Under the pieces are notes generated by a model. That model ran no database searches and was not told the origin of the DNA. It was given only the letters and a program-made list of their open reading frames with translations. From Lactiplantibacillus fabifermentans DSM 21115 (GTDB lineage: Bacteria > Bacillota > Bacilli > Lactobacillales > Lactobacillaceae): a stretch of DNA of 64,000 nt. The stretch is from contig NZ_AYGX02000070.1 in the NCBI RefSeq assembly GCF_000498955.2, positions 1 through 64,000 of the forward strand. Reading direction: 5' to 3'. Position 1 is the first letter of the stretch, and the number at the start of each line of letters is the position of its first letter. Shown piece after piece: positions 8,186 through 17,751 of this stretch. Both the position numbers and the translations under genes were made by a program.

Positions 8186-9643
8186 TTAGCGTTTCCGCCG
8201 GCGCATAGCTTGGGCTAAGCGCTTCTTTTTCTTCTTTTGGGTCTGGCGAACCATGCGTTTCATGGCCATCTGTTGCATCTTGCCACCGATACCGCCACCA
8301 CCGTTGCCAGCACCGCCCATCAAACCTTCCATCCCAGCGAAATTGCCTTTCGACATTTGATTCATCATCTTTTTCGTTTGGTTGAATTGTTTGATCATGC
8401 GGTTAACTTCGTGTATTGGGCGACCAGAACCGGCCGCAATCCGCCGGCGTCGCGAAGGATTCAAAATATCCGGATCTTCTTTTTCTTGCTTGGTCATTGA
8501 ATACACAATGGCACGGATATGAGCAATATCTTTCGGGTCCATATTGAAGTTCTTCATCGCCGGGTTGTTCGCCATCCCGGGAATCATCTTCATGATATCT
8601 TCCATATTCCCCATCTTATCGACTTGGTCAAGTTGGTCAATGAAGTCATTGAAGTCGAACGTGTTTTCACGAATCTTCATGTTCATTTCTTCAGCTTGTT
8701 TTTCGTCGTATTGTTGTTGAGCCTTTTCAATCAAGGTCAACATGTCACCCATGCCTAAGATGCGATCCGCCATGCGGTCCGGATGGAAGACATCGAGATC
8801 GGTCATCTTTTCACCTTGACCAACGAACTTGATTGGTTTGCCAGTGACGGCGCGAATTGATAACGCGGCCCCACCACGGGTATCCCCATCTAACTTGGTC
8901 AAAACAACCCCGTTCACATCGAGCCGTTGGTCAAACCCTTCAGCGGTGTTGACGGCGTTTTGCCCGGTCATGGCATCAATGACTAACAAGATTTCATCCG
9001 GGTGGACTAAATCTTTAATATTAGCCAATTCATCCATTAATTGTTCATCGATTTGCAACCGCCCAGCCGTATCAATAAAGACATAGTCATTATGATTAGC
9101 TTTAGCTTCCGCCATCCCTTGACGCACAATTTCAACGGGGTCAACATCGGTCCCCATTTGGAAAACGGGCACATCGATTTGTTCACCAACTTGTTGTAAT
9201 TGTTGGATAGCGGCGGGCCGATAAACGTCGGCCGCAATCATTAATGGCCGCGCGTTTTCTTCGTTTTTGAGCTTTAATGCCAATTTCCCAACAGTGGTCG
9301 TTTTCCCGGCCCCTTGTAACCCAGCCATCATAATGACGGTTGGAATCTTGTCGGATTTATTGAGCGGTACCGCTTTTTCACCCATCGTCTTAGTTAATTC
9401 TTCATTAACAATCTTAACGATTTGTTGGGCCGGATTTAATCCTTCGAGGACTTTGGCCCCCAAAGCACGTTCCCGTACGGTTTTAACGAAGTCTTTAACG
9501 ACCGTAAAGTTAACGTCGGCTTCCAGTAATGCCAAGCGAATTTCGCGCATCGTGTCCCGCAAATCACTTTCGGAAACTTTCCCTTTCCGTCGGAGATTCG
9601 TCATTGCTTTTTGTAAACGTTCCGTTAGGCCTTCAAATGCCAT
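8186..9643 (-). CDS. ffh: Signal recognition particle GTPase Ffh
   Basis: A 485-aa SRP54 protein. It has the N domain, then the G domain with P-loop GLQGAGKTTT, the DTAGR motif and TKLDGDTRGGAAL, and then the methionine-rich M domain that binds signal peptides and SRP RNA, ending in a basic tail. It recognises nascent membrane and secreted proteins and docks on FtsY. The ATG at 9643 is preferred for the TAGGTGA site over the GTG at 9652. It is cotranscribed with ylxM. Confidence 0.97.
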   Translation of the reverse strand: MAFEGLTERLQKAMTNLRRKGKVSESDLRDTMREIRLALLEADVNFTVVKDFVKTVRERALGAKVLEGLNPAQQIVKIVNEELTKTMGEKAVPLNKSDKIPTVIMMAGLQGAGKTTTVGKLALKLKNEENARPLMIAADVYRPAAIQQLQQVGEQIDVPVFQMGTDVDPVEIVRQGMAEAKANHNDYVFIDTAGRLQIDEQLMDELANIKDLVHPDEILLVIDAMTGQNAVNTAEGFDQRLDVNGVVLTKLDGDTRGGAALSIRAVTGKPIKFVGQGEKMTDLDVFHPDRMADRILGMGDMLTLIEKAQQQYDEKQAEEMNMKIRENTFDFNDFIDQLDQVDKMGNMEDIMKMIPGMANNPAMKNFNMDPKDIAHIRAIVYSMTKQEKEDPDILNPSRRRRIAAGSGRPIHEVNRMIKQFNQTKKMMNQMSKGNFAGMEGLMGGAGNGGGGIGGKMQQMAMKRMVRQTQKKKKKRLAQAMRRRKR

Positions 9644-9664
9644 TAGTTTCACCTAACCTTTATA

Positions 9665-10012
9665 TTATTCTGAGTCAGCTTCTAAGTTGACTAGTTGTTG
9701 AATCATTTTTATTAATGCTGCATCGCCATGATAATGGGTCTTAATATAGTCAGAAATGGCGTCGACTTGTTCATTGCGCGCCACAAACGCCTGATATAAT
9801 TTCAGCTTGCTCTCATAGCCTTCTAAAATTTTTTCAGTCCGTTTAATGTTATCGTAGACGGCTTGGCGGGAAACCGAAAACTCTTCCGCGATTTCGCCCA
9901 ATGAGTAATCGTCCCCATAATATAATTGAATATAAGCTTTTTGCTTATTCGTTAATAATGGTTCATAAAACTCAAATAACGAATTAATGCGATAATTTTT
10001 TTCGATTTCCAT
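9665..10012 (-). CDS. ylxM: YlxM-family HTH protein, SRP-associated
   Basis: A 115-aa protein with a sigma-70 region 4-like [24 protein letters not shown] followed by [16 protein letters not shown]. YlxM proteins sit immediately upstream of ffh in Firmicutes and modulate the SRP pathway. This is the promoter-proximal gene of the ylxM-ffh-rpsP-khpA unit. Confidence 0.94.
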   Translation of the reverse strand: MEIEKNYRINSLFEFYEPLLTNKQKAYIQLYYGDDYSLGEIAEEFSVSRQAVYDNIKRTEKILEGYESKLKLYQAFVARNEQVDAISDYIKTHYHGDAALIKMIQQLVNLEADSE

Positions 10013-10054
10013 GTGGTAGCTCCTTACGCTAACGGTTTGACTACATACTAATTT

Positions 10055-10083
10055 AGAGTACCGATTTTTTCTTGATACGTCAA
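10055..10083 (-). promoter_or_regulatory. Promoter of the ylxM-ffh operon
   Basis: On the minus strand, TTGACG (-35) is followed after exactly 17 bp by TACTCT (-10), about 45 bp before the ylxM start. Confidence 0.7.
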
Positions 10084-10455
10084 CTCTCAGCCGCCATTTT
10101 CAGGTAAAAAATGAAAGAGTTTACGATAATCGTCGAATGTTAGCCGTCATCCAATGAATAAGTGCGCTCGTGCTGAAATCAGCCGATGCCAAATGGTAAA
10201 CGCTGACTTCGTTTTTGAGCGCATCTTACATCGCTAAGACGTTTTGGGGTTCTTTTTCAAAAGTGGTTATTATGACTGTGAGTTAACCGTATTTCACGAT
10301 AGCAAACAAACAGAATGGTACCGACCATCAAACTGAATTAGCCTAACGCCATTATCATCCCAGAATCAAACTTGCTGGCAGCGACAATAACCAGCTTCAA
10401 GAAAGAACCCGTTTTTGTTCTCATTTAAGCTAGTCAATGCTCATCAAAAATAAGC
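10084..10455. other. Intergenic region without a gene
   Basis: There is no convincing ORF or RNA gene here. The only recognisable piece is the motif at 10386-10408 (AATAACCAGCTTCAAGAAAG and three more bases), which recurs beside the cloverleaf repeats near 22950 and 23243. The region may be a decayed repeat remnant. Confidence 0.45.
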
Positions 10456-10490
10456 AAAAACGCCCGGCAACAATGTGTGCTGAGCGTTTT
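10456..10490 (-). terminator. ftsY terminator
   Basis: On the minus strand AAAACGC and GCGTTTT, extended by TGCT/GGCA-type pairs, form a hairpin followed by five T. The cloverleaf repeat lies between this and the ftsY stop. Confidence 0.75.
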
Positions 10491-10510
10491 CTTTCATTAA
10501 GCTGAATTTA

Positions 10511-10686
10511 GCAGTTGGTTGACCGTAATGGAATCCGTCCTGAAGGTGGCGTTGACGGCCGTCTTTTGGCCGTCTACACCACGGGCGTCTTTTGAGACCT
10601 GCCTTTTGGGCTCAAAAGCGAGGTTCAAGACGCTCCTCAGGCTTGGACCGGTCCTAGGACCGATGGAATTACGGTCAGCCAACTGC
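10511..10686 (+). repeat. Cloverleaf repeat, copy A (ftsY 3' UTR)
   Basis: A closing stem of about 19 bp (GCAGTTGGTTGACCGTAAT with its partner at 10668-10686) surrounds three hairpins. Hairpin 1 is GTGGCGTTGACGG/CCGTCTACACCAC, hairpin 2 is CTTTTGAG/CTCAAAAG, and hairpin 3 is GGTTCAAG/CTTGGACC with loop ACGCTCCTCAGG. It lies between the ftsY stop (10735) and its terminator, antisense to the transcript; the fold is nearly symmetric so both strands can form it. Confidence 0.85.
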
Positions 10687-10734
10687 GGCAATTATTTGCT
10701 AATCAATAGCATCGTCTCAACGTTTCAAACCTGA

Positions 10735-12171
10735 CTAGCCGGCGATAATATCTTTGAATAAGCCGTAAACGAAGTCGTTGGCGTTGAATGGCCGTAAATC
10801 GGTCACTTTTTCACCGAGACCCACATACTTCACTACTAAGTGTAATTCGTTACGAATGGCTAATACGATCCCACCACGGGCTGTCCCATCAAGCTTCGTT
10901 AACACAATCCCCGTCACATCGGTCGATTGGTTAAAGATTTTAGCTTGATTCAAGGCGTTTTGCCCGGTGGTCGCATCCAAGACTAACAAGACTTCTTGTG
11001 GGGCATCCGGAATTTCACGCGTGATGACCCGCTTGATTTTTTCAAGTTCGTTCATCAAGTTAACCTTATTTTGTAAGCGTCCGGCGGTATCAACAAACAA
11101 GATATCGTAATCTTCGGCTTTCGCCTTCTTAACGGCATCAAAACAAACTGAGGCTGGATCACTCTTTTCAGGACCCGCCACGACGTCCACGCCGTCACGT
11201 TGACCCCAAACTTGTAATTGTTGAATGGCGCCGGCTCTAAAGGTATCACACGCCGCTAACAAGACCTTCTTGCCTTGTTGCTTGTACATATTCGCCATTT
11301 TACCAATCGTGGTCGTTTTACCGGCACCATTGACGCCGACAAATAAAATCACAGTCGGACCAGACTTCGCCATATGAATCGAATTATCTTCGCCTTCACC
11401 AGCTTCACCATACATATCAACTAATTTTTCAACAATGACACTCGAAATCTCTTTTTTACTCTTCGCATTTTTAAGTTTAACTTCGTCGCGTAGCTCATCA
11501 CTGATACGCATCGCCGTTTCGTAACCGACATCGGATTCAATTAGCGTATCTTCCAGTTCGTCGAAAAAGTTTTCATCGACATGGCGGAAGTTCGCTAAAA
11601 ACGCATTGATGCGATCGCCAAACGTTTTCCGTGACTTCTTCAAGCCTTGGTCATAACGTTCAGCTTCAGTTGGTTCGTCATCAGTCGTTGCCGCATCGTC
11701 CGTCGTCGCAGTTGATTCCGCCGCGGGAGCTTCACTTTCAGCCACGGAGGCTGCTTCTTTAGTTACAGTTTCAGGCGCTTCACTGGTAGTCTCAGATTCG
11801 GCTACCGGTGCTTCGCTGGTGACTGGCGCTTCTGAAGCGACCGCATCAACTTCAGAATCGGCAGCCGCACTCACTGCGGCTTCACTGGCCGTCGCTTCAC
11901 TAATGGCTGGTTCACTGGCAGCCACCGTTTCACTGGCGCTGCTTTCAACGGCTGTGCTAGTTGCGGCCGATTCAACGGGTGCGTCACTTTCAGCCGCGGG
12001 TGCGGTACTTTCGACTGGTTGTTCACTAGTCGTCGCAGTCGCCGTACTATCACTAGTACCAGCTTCGGCTTGACTAGCCGTACTTTCCGCGGCTTGACTC
12101 GTGTCAGCAGCTGCGGATTCGTCGGACTCAGGGAGACTAAAGGCTTTTTTGAGGCGACTAAATAATCCCAT
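10735..12171 (-). CDS. ftsY: SRP receptor FtsY with long acidic N-terminus
   Basis: A 478-aa protein. Residues about 20-165 are a low-complexity Ala/Ser/Glu/Thr region (the acidic A domain). The NG GTPase domain follows, with GVNGAGKTTTIGKMA, DTAGRLQNK and TKLDGTARGG. It receives SRP-ribosome complexes at the membrane. The ATG at 12171 has AAAGGAG upstream and overlaps no neighbour. smc ends 18 bp before it, so rnc-smc-ftsY is one operon. Confidence 0.96.
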   Translation of the reverse strand: MGLFSRLKKAFSLPESDESAAADTSQAAESTASQAEAGTSDSTATATTSEQPVESTAPAAESDAPVESAATSTAVESSASETVAASEPAISEATASEAAVSAAADSEVDAVASEAPVTSEAPVAESETTSEAPETVTKEAASVAESEAPAAESTATTDDAATTDDEPTEAERYDQGLKKSRKTFGDRINAFLANFRHVDENFFDELEDTLIESDVGYETAMRISDELRDEVKLKNAKSKKEISSVIVEKLVDMYGEAGEGEDNSIHMAKSGPTVILFVGVNGAGKTTTIGKMANMYKQQGKKVLLAACDTFRAGAIQQLQVWGQRDGVDVVAGPEKSDPASVCFDAVKKAKAEDYDILFVDTAGRLQNKVNLMNELEKIKRVITREIPDAPQEVLLVLDATTGQNALNQAKIFNQSTDVTGIVLTKLDGTARGGIVLAIRNELHLVVKYVGLGEKVTDLRPFNANDFVYGLFKDIIAG

Positions 12172-12188
12172 AGGTTCCACTCCTTTAT

Positions 12189-15100
12189 TTATGGTTCAAT
12201 ATTTTGATCAGCTTTTAAATCGTCTAAGGAAACCGAAACCATCTTGGAGACCCCAGACTCTTCCATCGTAACACCATATAAGACATTCGCATGCATCATC
12301 GTCCCTTTACGGTGCGTAATGATGACGAACTGGGTGCCCGTCTGGAAATCGTGCAAATATTGGCTAAAACGGTCAACGTTAGCGTCATCTAAGGCCGCTT
12401 CGGCTTCATCTAAAATACTAAACGGTACTGGTCGGACGGCTAAAATGGCAAATAACAACGTAATTGCCGTTAACGCGCGTTCACCGCCGGATAACAAACT
12501 CAACCGTTGGAACTTCTTGCCCGGTGGCTGTGCCATAATATCGACCCCACTCGTAAGTAAGTGTTCTGGGTCAGTCAAAATTAATTGCGCTTGACCCCCA
12601 CCAAACATTTGGCTAAAGATACCGCTAAACTGTTCCGCAACTTGGTCAAAAGCCGTCTTAAAGCGGCTAGCAACTGTTGTATCCAAGTCAGCCATCGTTT
12701 GTAACAGATGTTCTTTGGAGGCTTTCAAGTCCACGGCTTGGTCATTCAAGAAATTATACCGTTCCGAAACGCGGTCAAATTCTTCAATAGCGCCCAAATT
12801 GACTGTCCCAATCTCATCTAAGCCCCGTTTCAAGAGCTTCAATTGTTCAGTAATGGCTGGCAAGTCTAACTCACTGACATCCGTCTCAGCCGCCGCTAAG
12901 GTCAAGCTATACTTTTCAGCTAAGTCGGCTGTCGCATGGTCCACTTCACCGGTCAGCTTCGTTTGACTCAATTCTAAACGGCGATAATCATCAGTCGCCG
13001 CCGCAGCGAGTTGTTGCGTCCGCTTTTGCTTATCCGTGAAGTCTTCAATGGCGTCATTTAAGTCCGCCAATTGATCCTGCGCATCCGCTTGCTTAGCTTC
13101 CACACTTTGTTGTTCCGCGCGCGCTTTCGTCAAGATAGTCGTCCGTTCTTGCACCGACAATTGTTGACTCGCAAGGTTCGTTTTGACTTCCGCTAAACTA
13201 GCCGTTGCCGTCGTCTGCGTCGTTTGTTGTTGCTTAATTTCCGCGTCACATTGGGCTAACTGCTGTTGAGCTTGCTTACAACGTTCTTTTAAGGTGACTA
13301 ACTGTTCACGCTGCGTCTGCAACTTACCCGCTTGGGTTTGTTGGTAGCGCTCATAGTCTTGTTGTTGCTGCTCGATTTCCGTCATCTGCTGTTGATAATC
13401 TGCGAGCTTTTTAGCATTGGCGGCCAGAGCCTTTTGGTTGGCAGCCACTTGATCGTCATAACTATCGTCAGCATTTTGGCGTTGTTGTTGCTCGTAACCC
13501 AAGGCTTTAACTTGGCGGGCCAAACGTTGCTGTTCACTCTGCGCCGCCTTTAGTTCCGCCTGGGCCTGACTCAAGTCACCATTGAGCGTATTCAAACGCT
13601 GTTGGCTCGTCTCAATTTGCGCCGTTAAATCTTGGCTAGCTTGTTTGGACTTCTCTAAGGCTTGTTCGCTCGTGACTAACGCGGCTTGCATTTGTTCAAT
13701 GTCGGCCGCCAACTTTTCGGCTTGCTGTTGCTGTTGCAATAAGCCATTGTCATCATGGCGAGTCGCCCCACCGGTAATGGCCCCGCTAGCGGCAATCGTT
13801 TCACCGCCGACCGTGACTAATTTACACCGGAAACGCCGCGTCCGTGAAATGGCCATGGCGTGGTCCAAGGTATCCACCACCACAGTCGTCCCCAGCAAGT
13901 AACGTTTGATACCAACAAATTGTTGGTCACAGTTCACAAGTTCACTGGCAATCCCGAGAAACCCAGCTTGTTGTTGCAAATCCTGTTCAGTATTAACTGC
14001 CAGTTGGCGGGACTGAATCCGTTCAACCGGTAAAAATGTCGCCCGACCCGCATGGTTTTGCTTCAAGAAGTTGACGCCGGCCTTCGCCGACGCTTGCGTA
14101 TCACAGACAATGTTTTGCAACTGGCCACCTAAAGCAACTTCAATGGCTTTAGTGTAGTCAGCTGGTACCGTCAGTAATTCTGAGACGGCCCCGGCAATTC
14201 CAGGCAACTGACTGCGGTGCTGCAAAATCATCCGGACACCAGCATAGAAATTCGTGTAACGTTCTTGGACCGCCTGAATACTTTCCAGTTGCGATTTGGC
14301 TTTTTGCATCATGCCAGCCGCATCGAACCACCGTTGTTGTTGGGTATCGATATTTTTGGCAGTTGTTTTTAGCTGTTGGCGTTGTTGCTGTAAAACGGCT
14401 TGTTGGTGCGCCACTTGATTGCTGAGTTCGCTTTGGTCATGATTTTGCACATCAACTTGCGTTTCAGCTTGTTTCAAACTGGCTTGCGCCGTCGCCAAGC
14501 GTTGGGCTAAAGCATCTGTTTGTGAGCCAGTTTGTTGCTGCTGTTTGACTAAGTTTTTCGCTTCGTTATTTAACGAGGCCTGCGTTTGCTTTTCATCAAT
14601 AAATGCATTACGCAGTTTAGTCAACTGGTCGGCCAATTGTTGGCGACCGGCTTCACTGGTCGCCGTGGTCAAGTCATCAACCGACGTTTGTAACGCCGCA
14701 ACTTGCGCTTTTTGGTCCGCCAACTGTTTGGTTAACTGAGCCTTTTGGTCGGCCAGTTCCACTAAGCGTTGTTCGGCGGCCGCTAGCTCCGCTTGCAGCC
14801 GTTTTTGGGTTGCTTGCTGATTTTGCTGGCGTTCCGCATCGACCCCTTGTTGACCTTGCGTATTTTCAATCGTCTTGGTCAACGCCAAGTTTTTAGTGGC
14901 TAACTCATCTTTTAGGCGGAGCTGTTCCGCTTGCGCTTTTTTGAGCTCGGCCATCTTGGTCGCATCGGCATCAGCCGCCGTTTGATATTGCTGGACTAAC
15001 GTCTTCGCCTGCGCCAACTTTTCGTTAACGGTCACTAATTGGTCATGCGCAATCGTGACTTTTTTGACTAGGCGCGAGCGGTCTAAATAATCAAATTTTT

Positions 15101-15758
15101 GCTTTTGGTCTTGATAATCACGTGCCAAACTAGCTTGTTCTTCCAGCGGGCCTTTTTGTTGTTCGAGTTCGGCGATAATATCGTTGACCCGGTCCAAATA
15201 GTCCGTCGTTTCCACTAATTTATTTTCCGTCGTGATTTTATCTTTTTTATACTTCAAAACGCCGGCAACATCTTCAATGATGCTACGGCGATCTTCCGGC
15301 TTGGCGTTAAACACCGCTTCAACCCGGCCTTGCGAGATTACGGAAAATGAATCTTTACCTAAACCGGTATCGACCATTAAATTCGTAATATCTTTTAAAC
15401 GACAAGCTTGATTATTAATCAAATATTCACTGTCGCCATTGCGGAATAGTTTCCGCGTAATACTGACTTCGGCATAGTCGAGTGGTAAAAAGTGATCACT
15501 GTTATCAAACGTAATCGTCACTTTCGCCATATTTAACGGCTTACGGTGCGCCGAACCGGCAAAGATGACATCGGACATTTTTGTCCCCCGTAAGCTTTTG
15601 ACGGCTTGTTCACCCAAAACCCAGCGAATCGCTTCGATAATGTTACTCTTACCACTACCGTTTGGGCCGACAATGCCAGTCATACCGGCTTGAAAATCAA
15701 TTTTCGTTTTATCGGCAAATGATTTAAAGCCGCTGATTTCTAATGATTTAAGTTGCAT
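12189..15758 (-). CDS. smc: Chromosome segregation ATPase SMC
   Basis: A 1189-aa SMC protein. The N-terminal Walker A is GPNGSGKSNI. Two long Gln/Ala-rich coiled coils flank a hinge (about residues 500-680, with TFLPVERIQSR and GGETIAASGAITGG). The C-terminal head has LSGGERALTAITLLFAI and the Walker B FSILDEAEAALDD. It condenses and segregates the chromosome with ScpAB. The ATG at 15758 has AGGAAG upstream; an earlier in-frame codon is less likely. Confidence 0.97.
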   Translation of the reverse strand: MQLKSLEISGFKSFADKTKIDFQAGMTGIVGPNGSGKSNIIEAIRWVLGEQAVKSLRGTKMSDVIFAGSAHRKPLNMAKVTITFDNSDHFLPLDYAEVSITRKLFRNGDSEYLINNQACRLKDITNLMVDTGLGKDSFSVISQGRVEAVFNAKPEDRRSIIEDVAGVLKYKKDKITTENKLVETTDYLDRVNDIIAELEQQKGPLEEQASLARDYQDQKQKFDYLDRSRLVKKVTIAHDQLVTVNEKLAQAKTLVQQYQTAADADATKMAELKKAQAEQLRLKDELATKNLALTKTIENTQGQQGVDAERQQNQQATQKRLQAELAAAEQRLVELADQKAQLTKQLADQKAQVAALQTSVDDLTTATSEAGRQQLADQLTKLRNAFIDEKQTQASLNNEAKNLVKQQQQTGSQTDALAQRLATAQASLKQAETQVDVQNHDQSELSNQVAHQQAVLQQQRQQLKTTAKNIDTQQQRWFDAAGMMQKAKSQLESIQAVQERYTNFYAGVRMILQHRSQLPGIAGAVSELLTVPADYTKAIEVALGGQLQNIVCDTQASAKAGVNFLKQNHAGRATFLPVERIQSRQLAVNTEQDLQQQAGFLGIASELVNCDQQFVGIKRYLLGTTVVVDTLDHAMAISRTRRFRCKLVTVGGETIAASGAITGGATRHDDNGLLQQQQQAEKLAADIEQMQAALVTSEQALEKSKQASQDLTAQIETSQQRLNTLNGDLSQAQAELKAAQSEQQRLARQVKALGYEQQQRQNADDSYDDQVAANQKALAANAKKLADYQQQMTEIEQQQQDYERYQQTQAGKLQTQREQLVTLKERCKQAQQQLAQCDAEIKQQQTTQTTATASLAEVKTNLASQQLSVQERTTILTKARAEQQSVEAKQADAQDQLADLNDAIEDFTDKQKRTQQLAAAATDDYRRLELSQTKLTGEVDHATADLAEKYSLTLAAAETDVSELDLPAITEQLKLLKRGLDEIGTVNLGAIEEFDRVSERYNFLNDQAVDLKASKEHLLQTMADLDTTVASRFKTAFDQVAEQFSGIFSQMFGGGQAQLILTDPEHLLTSGVDIMAQPPGKKFQRLSLLSGGERALTAITLLFAILAVRPVPFSILDEAEAALDDANVDRFSQYLHDFQTGTQFVIITHRKGTMMHANVLYGVTMEESGVSKMVSVSLDDLKADQNIEP

Positions 15759-15802
15759 TCGACACAAACTTCCTGTAAATAGTCTTAGTCCGTTAAACTA
15801 GT

Positions 15803-16504
15803 TTAATCTTGCTTTTGTTGCAATTTGCTGTACGCTTGGCGCGCCGCACTTTGTTCCGCTTCTTTTTTCGAATGACCCCAACCTTCACCGATTTTTTGCC
15901 CATCGGCTAACACGGCAATCTCATACGAACGTTCGTTGGCGGGACCGTCTTGTTCGATCAAGTTGTAATCAATTTGCACGTCGCCATCACGTTGTAAGTA
16001 TTCTTGTAAAGTCGTCTTATAATCAAAAACCCCGTCAAAACGGCCTTCGTCCAACTTAGGAAAGATCACTTGATGGACGAACTTCAATACGGGCTCGCGA
16101 CCTTGGTCTAAATATAAAGCGCCGACAAAGGATTCAAAAATATCACACAGTAAGGAATCACGCTCCCAAGCCTTAGCTTTTTGTTCCCCTTTACCTAAAC
16201 GAATATATTTGGGAAAGTCACACTCGCGGGCAAAGCTAGCGAAGCTGTCTTCACAGACCATCGCTGCTCTGAGGCGAGTCAACTTACCTTGGGGCATGTC
16301 TTTATAGCGTTTGTATAAATACTCGGAAACGGCTAATTCCAAGACGGCATCTCCCAAAAATTCGACCCGTTCATAAAATTTTAAATTTTGTTCTTGATGT
16401 TCGTTGACGTAAGAGGCTTGGGTAAAGGCTTCCGCTAATAAATCTTCGTTATTAAAGACAATCCCAAAACGTTCCTTCAACATCGCTGCTAATTCAGTTA
16501 TCAT
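15803..16504 (-). CDS. rnc: Ribonuclease III
   Basis: A 233-aa enzyme. The endonuclease domain contains the signature ERVEFLGDAVLELAVSEYLY, and the C-terminal dsRBD (about 160-230) includes GWGHSKKEAEQSAARQAY. It cleaves double-stranded RNA in rRNA processing and antisense regulation. I start at ATG 16504 because AGAAAGGATT lies upstream; the open frame extends further without a site. The first gene of the rnc-smc-ftsY operon. Confidence 0.96.
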   Translation of the reverse strand: MITELAAMLKERFGIVFNNEDLLAEAFTQASYVNEHQEQNLKFYERVEFLGDAVLELAVSEYLYKRYKDMPQGKLTRLRAAMVCEDSFASFARECDFPKYIRLGKGEQKAKAWERDSLLCDIFESFVGALYLDQGREPVLKFVHQVIFPKLDEGRFDGVFDYKTTLQEYLQRDGDVQIDYNLIEQDGPANERSYEIAVLADGQKIGEGWGHSKKEAEQSAARQAYSKLQQKQD

Positions 16505-16547
16505 TTGTGCAATCCTTTCTGGTTTTAAAATATCGATACAATACAAC

Positions 16548-16553
16548 ATTATA
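16548..16553 (-). promoter_or_regulatory. rnc -10 element
   Basis: A perfect TATAAT on the minus strand about 45 bp before the rnc start. No good -35 hexamer is seen at 16-18 bp. Confidence 0.4.
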
Positions 16554-16655
16554 CTATAAATTCGCCCAATATCCCACCAAAATAGCGTCTTAATCCCGGT
16601 ACGGTAGGCTTCTCTCGCAATCATCACTCTGAAACACCAATAAAAATAATATTAG

Positions 16656-16671
16656 AACATTTATAAATGTT
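16656..16671. promoter_or_regulatory. Palindromic operator candidate upstream of hemH
   Basis: AACATTTATAAATGTT is a perfect 16-bp palindrome in the rnc-hemH divergent region. A second inverted repeat GCATTGA-CAA-TCAATGC lies at 16742-16758. Either could bind a dimeric regulator of hemH; no regulator can be named. Confidence 0.45.
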
Positions 16672-16803
16672 ATGCTATGCTACCGTTAACCTTTAACAAA
16701 TGCTGTGGTTAAGGCATTTTTAGCCACATCAATTGTTAAAAGCATTGACAATCAATGCCCACTTAGTCCCCTTACTTTTTATGATTAGGAGTTGTTTTTT
16801 ACC

Positions 16804-17748
16804 ATGTCCAAAGGTGTTTTACTTATTAACCTCGGTACCCCCAACAGTCTAGCCGTCGCGGACGTGCGCACATACTTGCACCGCTTTTTAAGTGACCCGC
16901 GCGTCATTGACATGCCCCGCTGGCAATGGTTACCGATTTTAAATTTAATGATTTTACCAAAACGGCCCCAAAAATCAGCGCAACTATACGCAAAAATTTG
17001 GTCGGATGAGTATGGCTCACCCTTGTTGCACTACACGCAACAACAAACCGCGCAGTTACAAGCCAAACTCGGTGCCGATTACGCCGTCAAGTTCGCGATG
17101 AGTTACAGTGATCCCGACATTGCGACCCAATTGACGGCCTTTGAAACGGCCGGCATCACCGACTTGACTATTATTCCAATGTATCCGCAATACTCCACTA
17201 CGACAGTCGGTTCGGTCGTCGATGATATTAATCGTTTTTACTACCGGCGGGCGCAAGTGCCGAACTTACATATCATCACTGATTTTTGTGAGCACCCCGC
17301 CTATATTCAAACCATGGCCACTAAGATTAAAGCCGCTTGGGACGCCGGTGATTACGACCAATTATTATTTTCATATCACGGTATCCCAACTAGTTATGTT
17401 AAAAAAGGCGACCCGTACTTACAACGTTGCCAGCTCACGACCAAATTAATCACCCAAGCGTTGCCAGATATTCCTTATACGGAAAGTTTCCAGTCCAAAT
17501 TTGGCCCCCAAGAATGGCTGAAGCCAGCTACAAGTGATGTCTTGCAACAGTTCCCAGCACAAGGGATCAAAAAAGTTTTAGTAATCGCGCCTAGTTTCGT
17601 CGCCGACTGTTTAGAAACCAATTATGAATTAGCCATCGAAAACCGCGGTTACTTCACGGAAAGCGGCGGTACCACTTTTACGACTATTCCGGCGTTAAAT
17701 GCCGATATGGCGTTTACTGATGTGTTACAGCAACTTGTCCAACCATAA
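16804..17748 (+). CDS. hemH: Ferrochelatase (coproporphyrin-type)
   Basis: A 314-aa chelatase that inserts Fe2+ into a porphyrin. The start GVLLINLGTPNS, the FSYHGIPTSYVKKGDPY segment with the metal-site His, and the QSKFGPQEWLKPAT and ADCLETNYEL blocks are typical. Gram-positive members use coproporphyrin III. No other haem-synthesis gene is nearby, so it would need an imported porphyrin, as known for lactobacilli. It is the only plus-strand gene between about 5 and 26 kb, with a structured repeat 4 bp after its stop. Confidence 0.94.
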   Translation: MSKGVLLINLGTPNSLAVADVRTYLHRFLSDPRVIDMPRWQWLPILNLMILPKRPQKSAQLYAKIWSDEYGSPLLHYTQQQTAQLQAKLGADYAVKFAMSYSDPDIATQLTAFETAGITDLTIIPMYPQYSTTTVGSVVDDINRFYYRRAQVPNLHIITDFCEHPAYIQTMATKIKAAWDAGDYDQLLFSYHGIPTSYVKKGDPYLQRCQLTTKLITQALPDIPYTESFQSKFGPQEWLKPATSDVLQQFPAQGIKKVLVIAPSFVADCLETNYELAIENRGYFTESGGTTFTTIPALNADMAFTDVLQQLVQP

Positions 17749-17751
17749 AGA

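Noticed and set aside
10511-10686. Cloverleaf repeat as a CRISPR or tRNA-like gene
   Set aside because: There is no direct-repeat/spacer pattern, and the arms do not match tRNA lengths or the invariant T-loop.
10519-10734. Open frames running through the cloverleaf repeats (also near 22964-23146, 54385-54567, 55024-55224)
   Set aside because: They arise from the palindromic repeat, lack ribosome binding sites, and read similar peptides on either strand. The structure, not the reading frame, is conserved.
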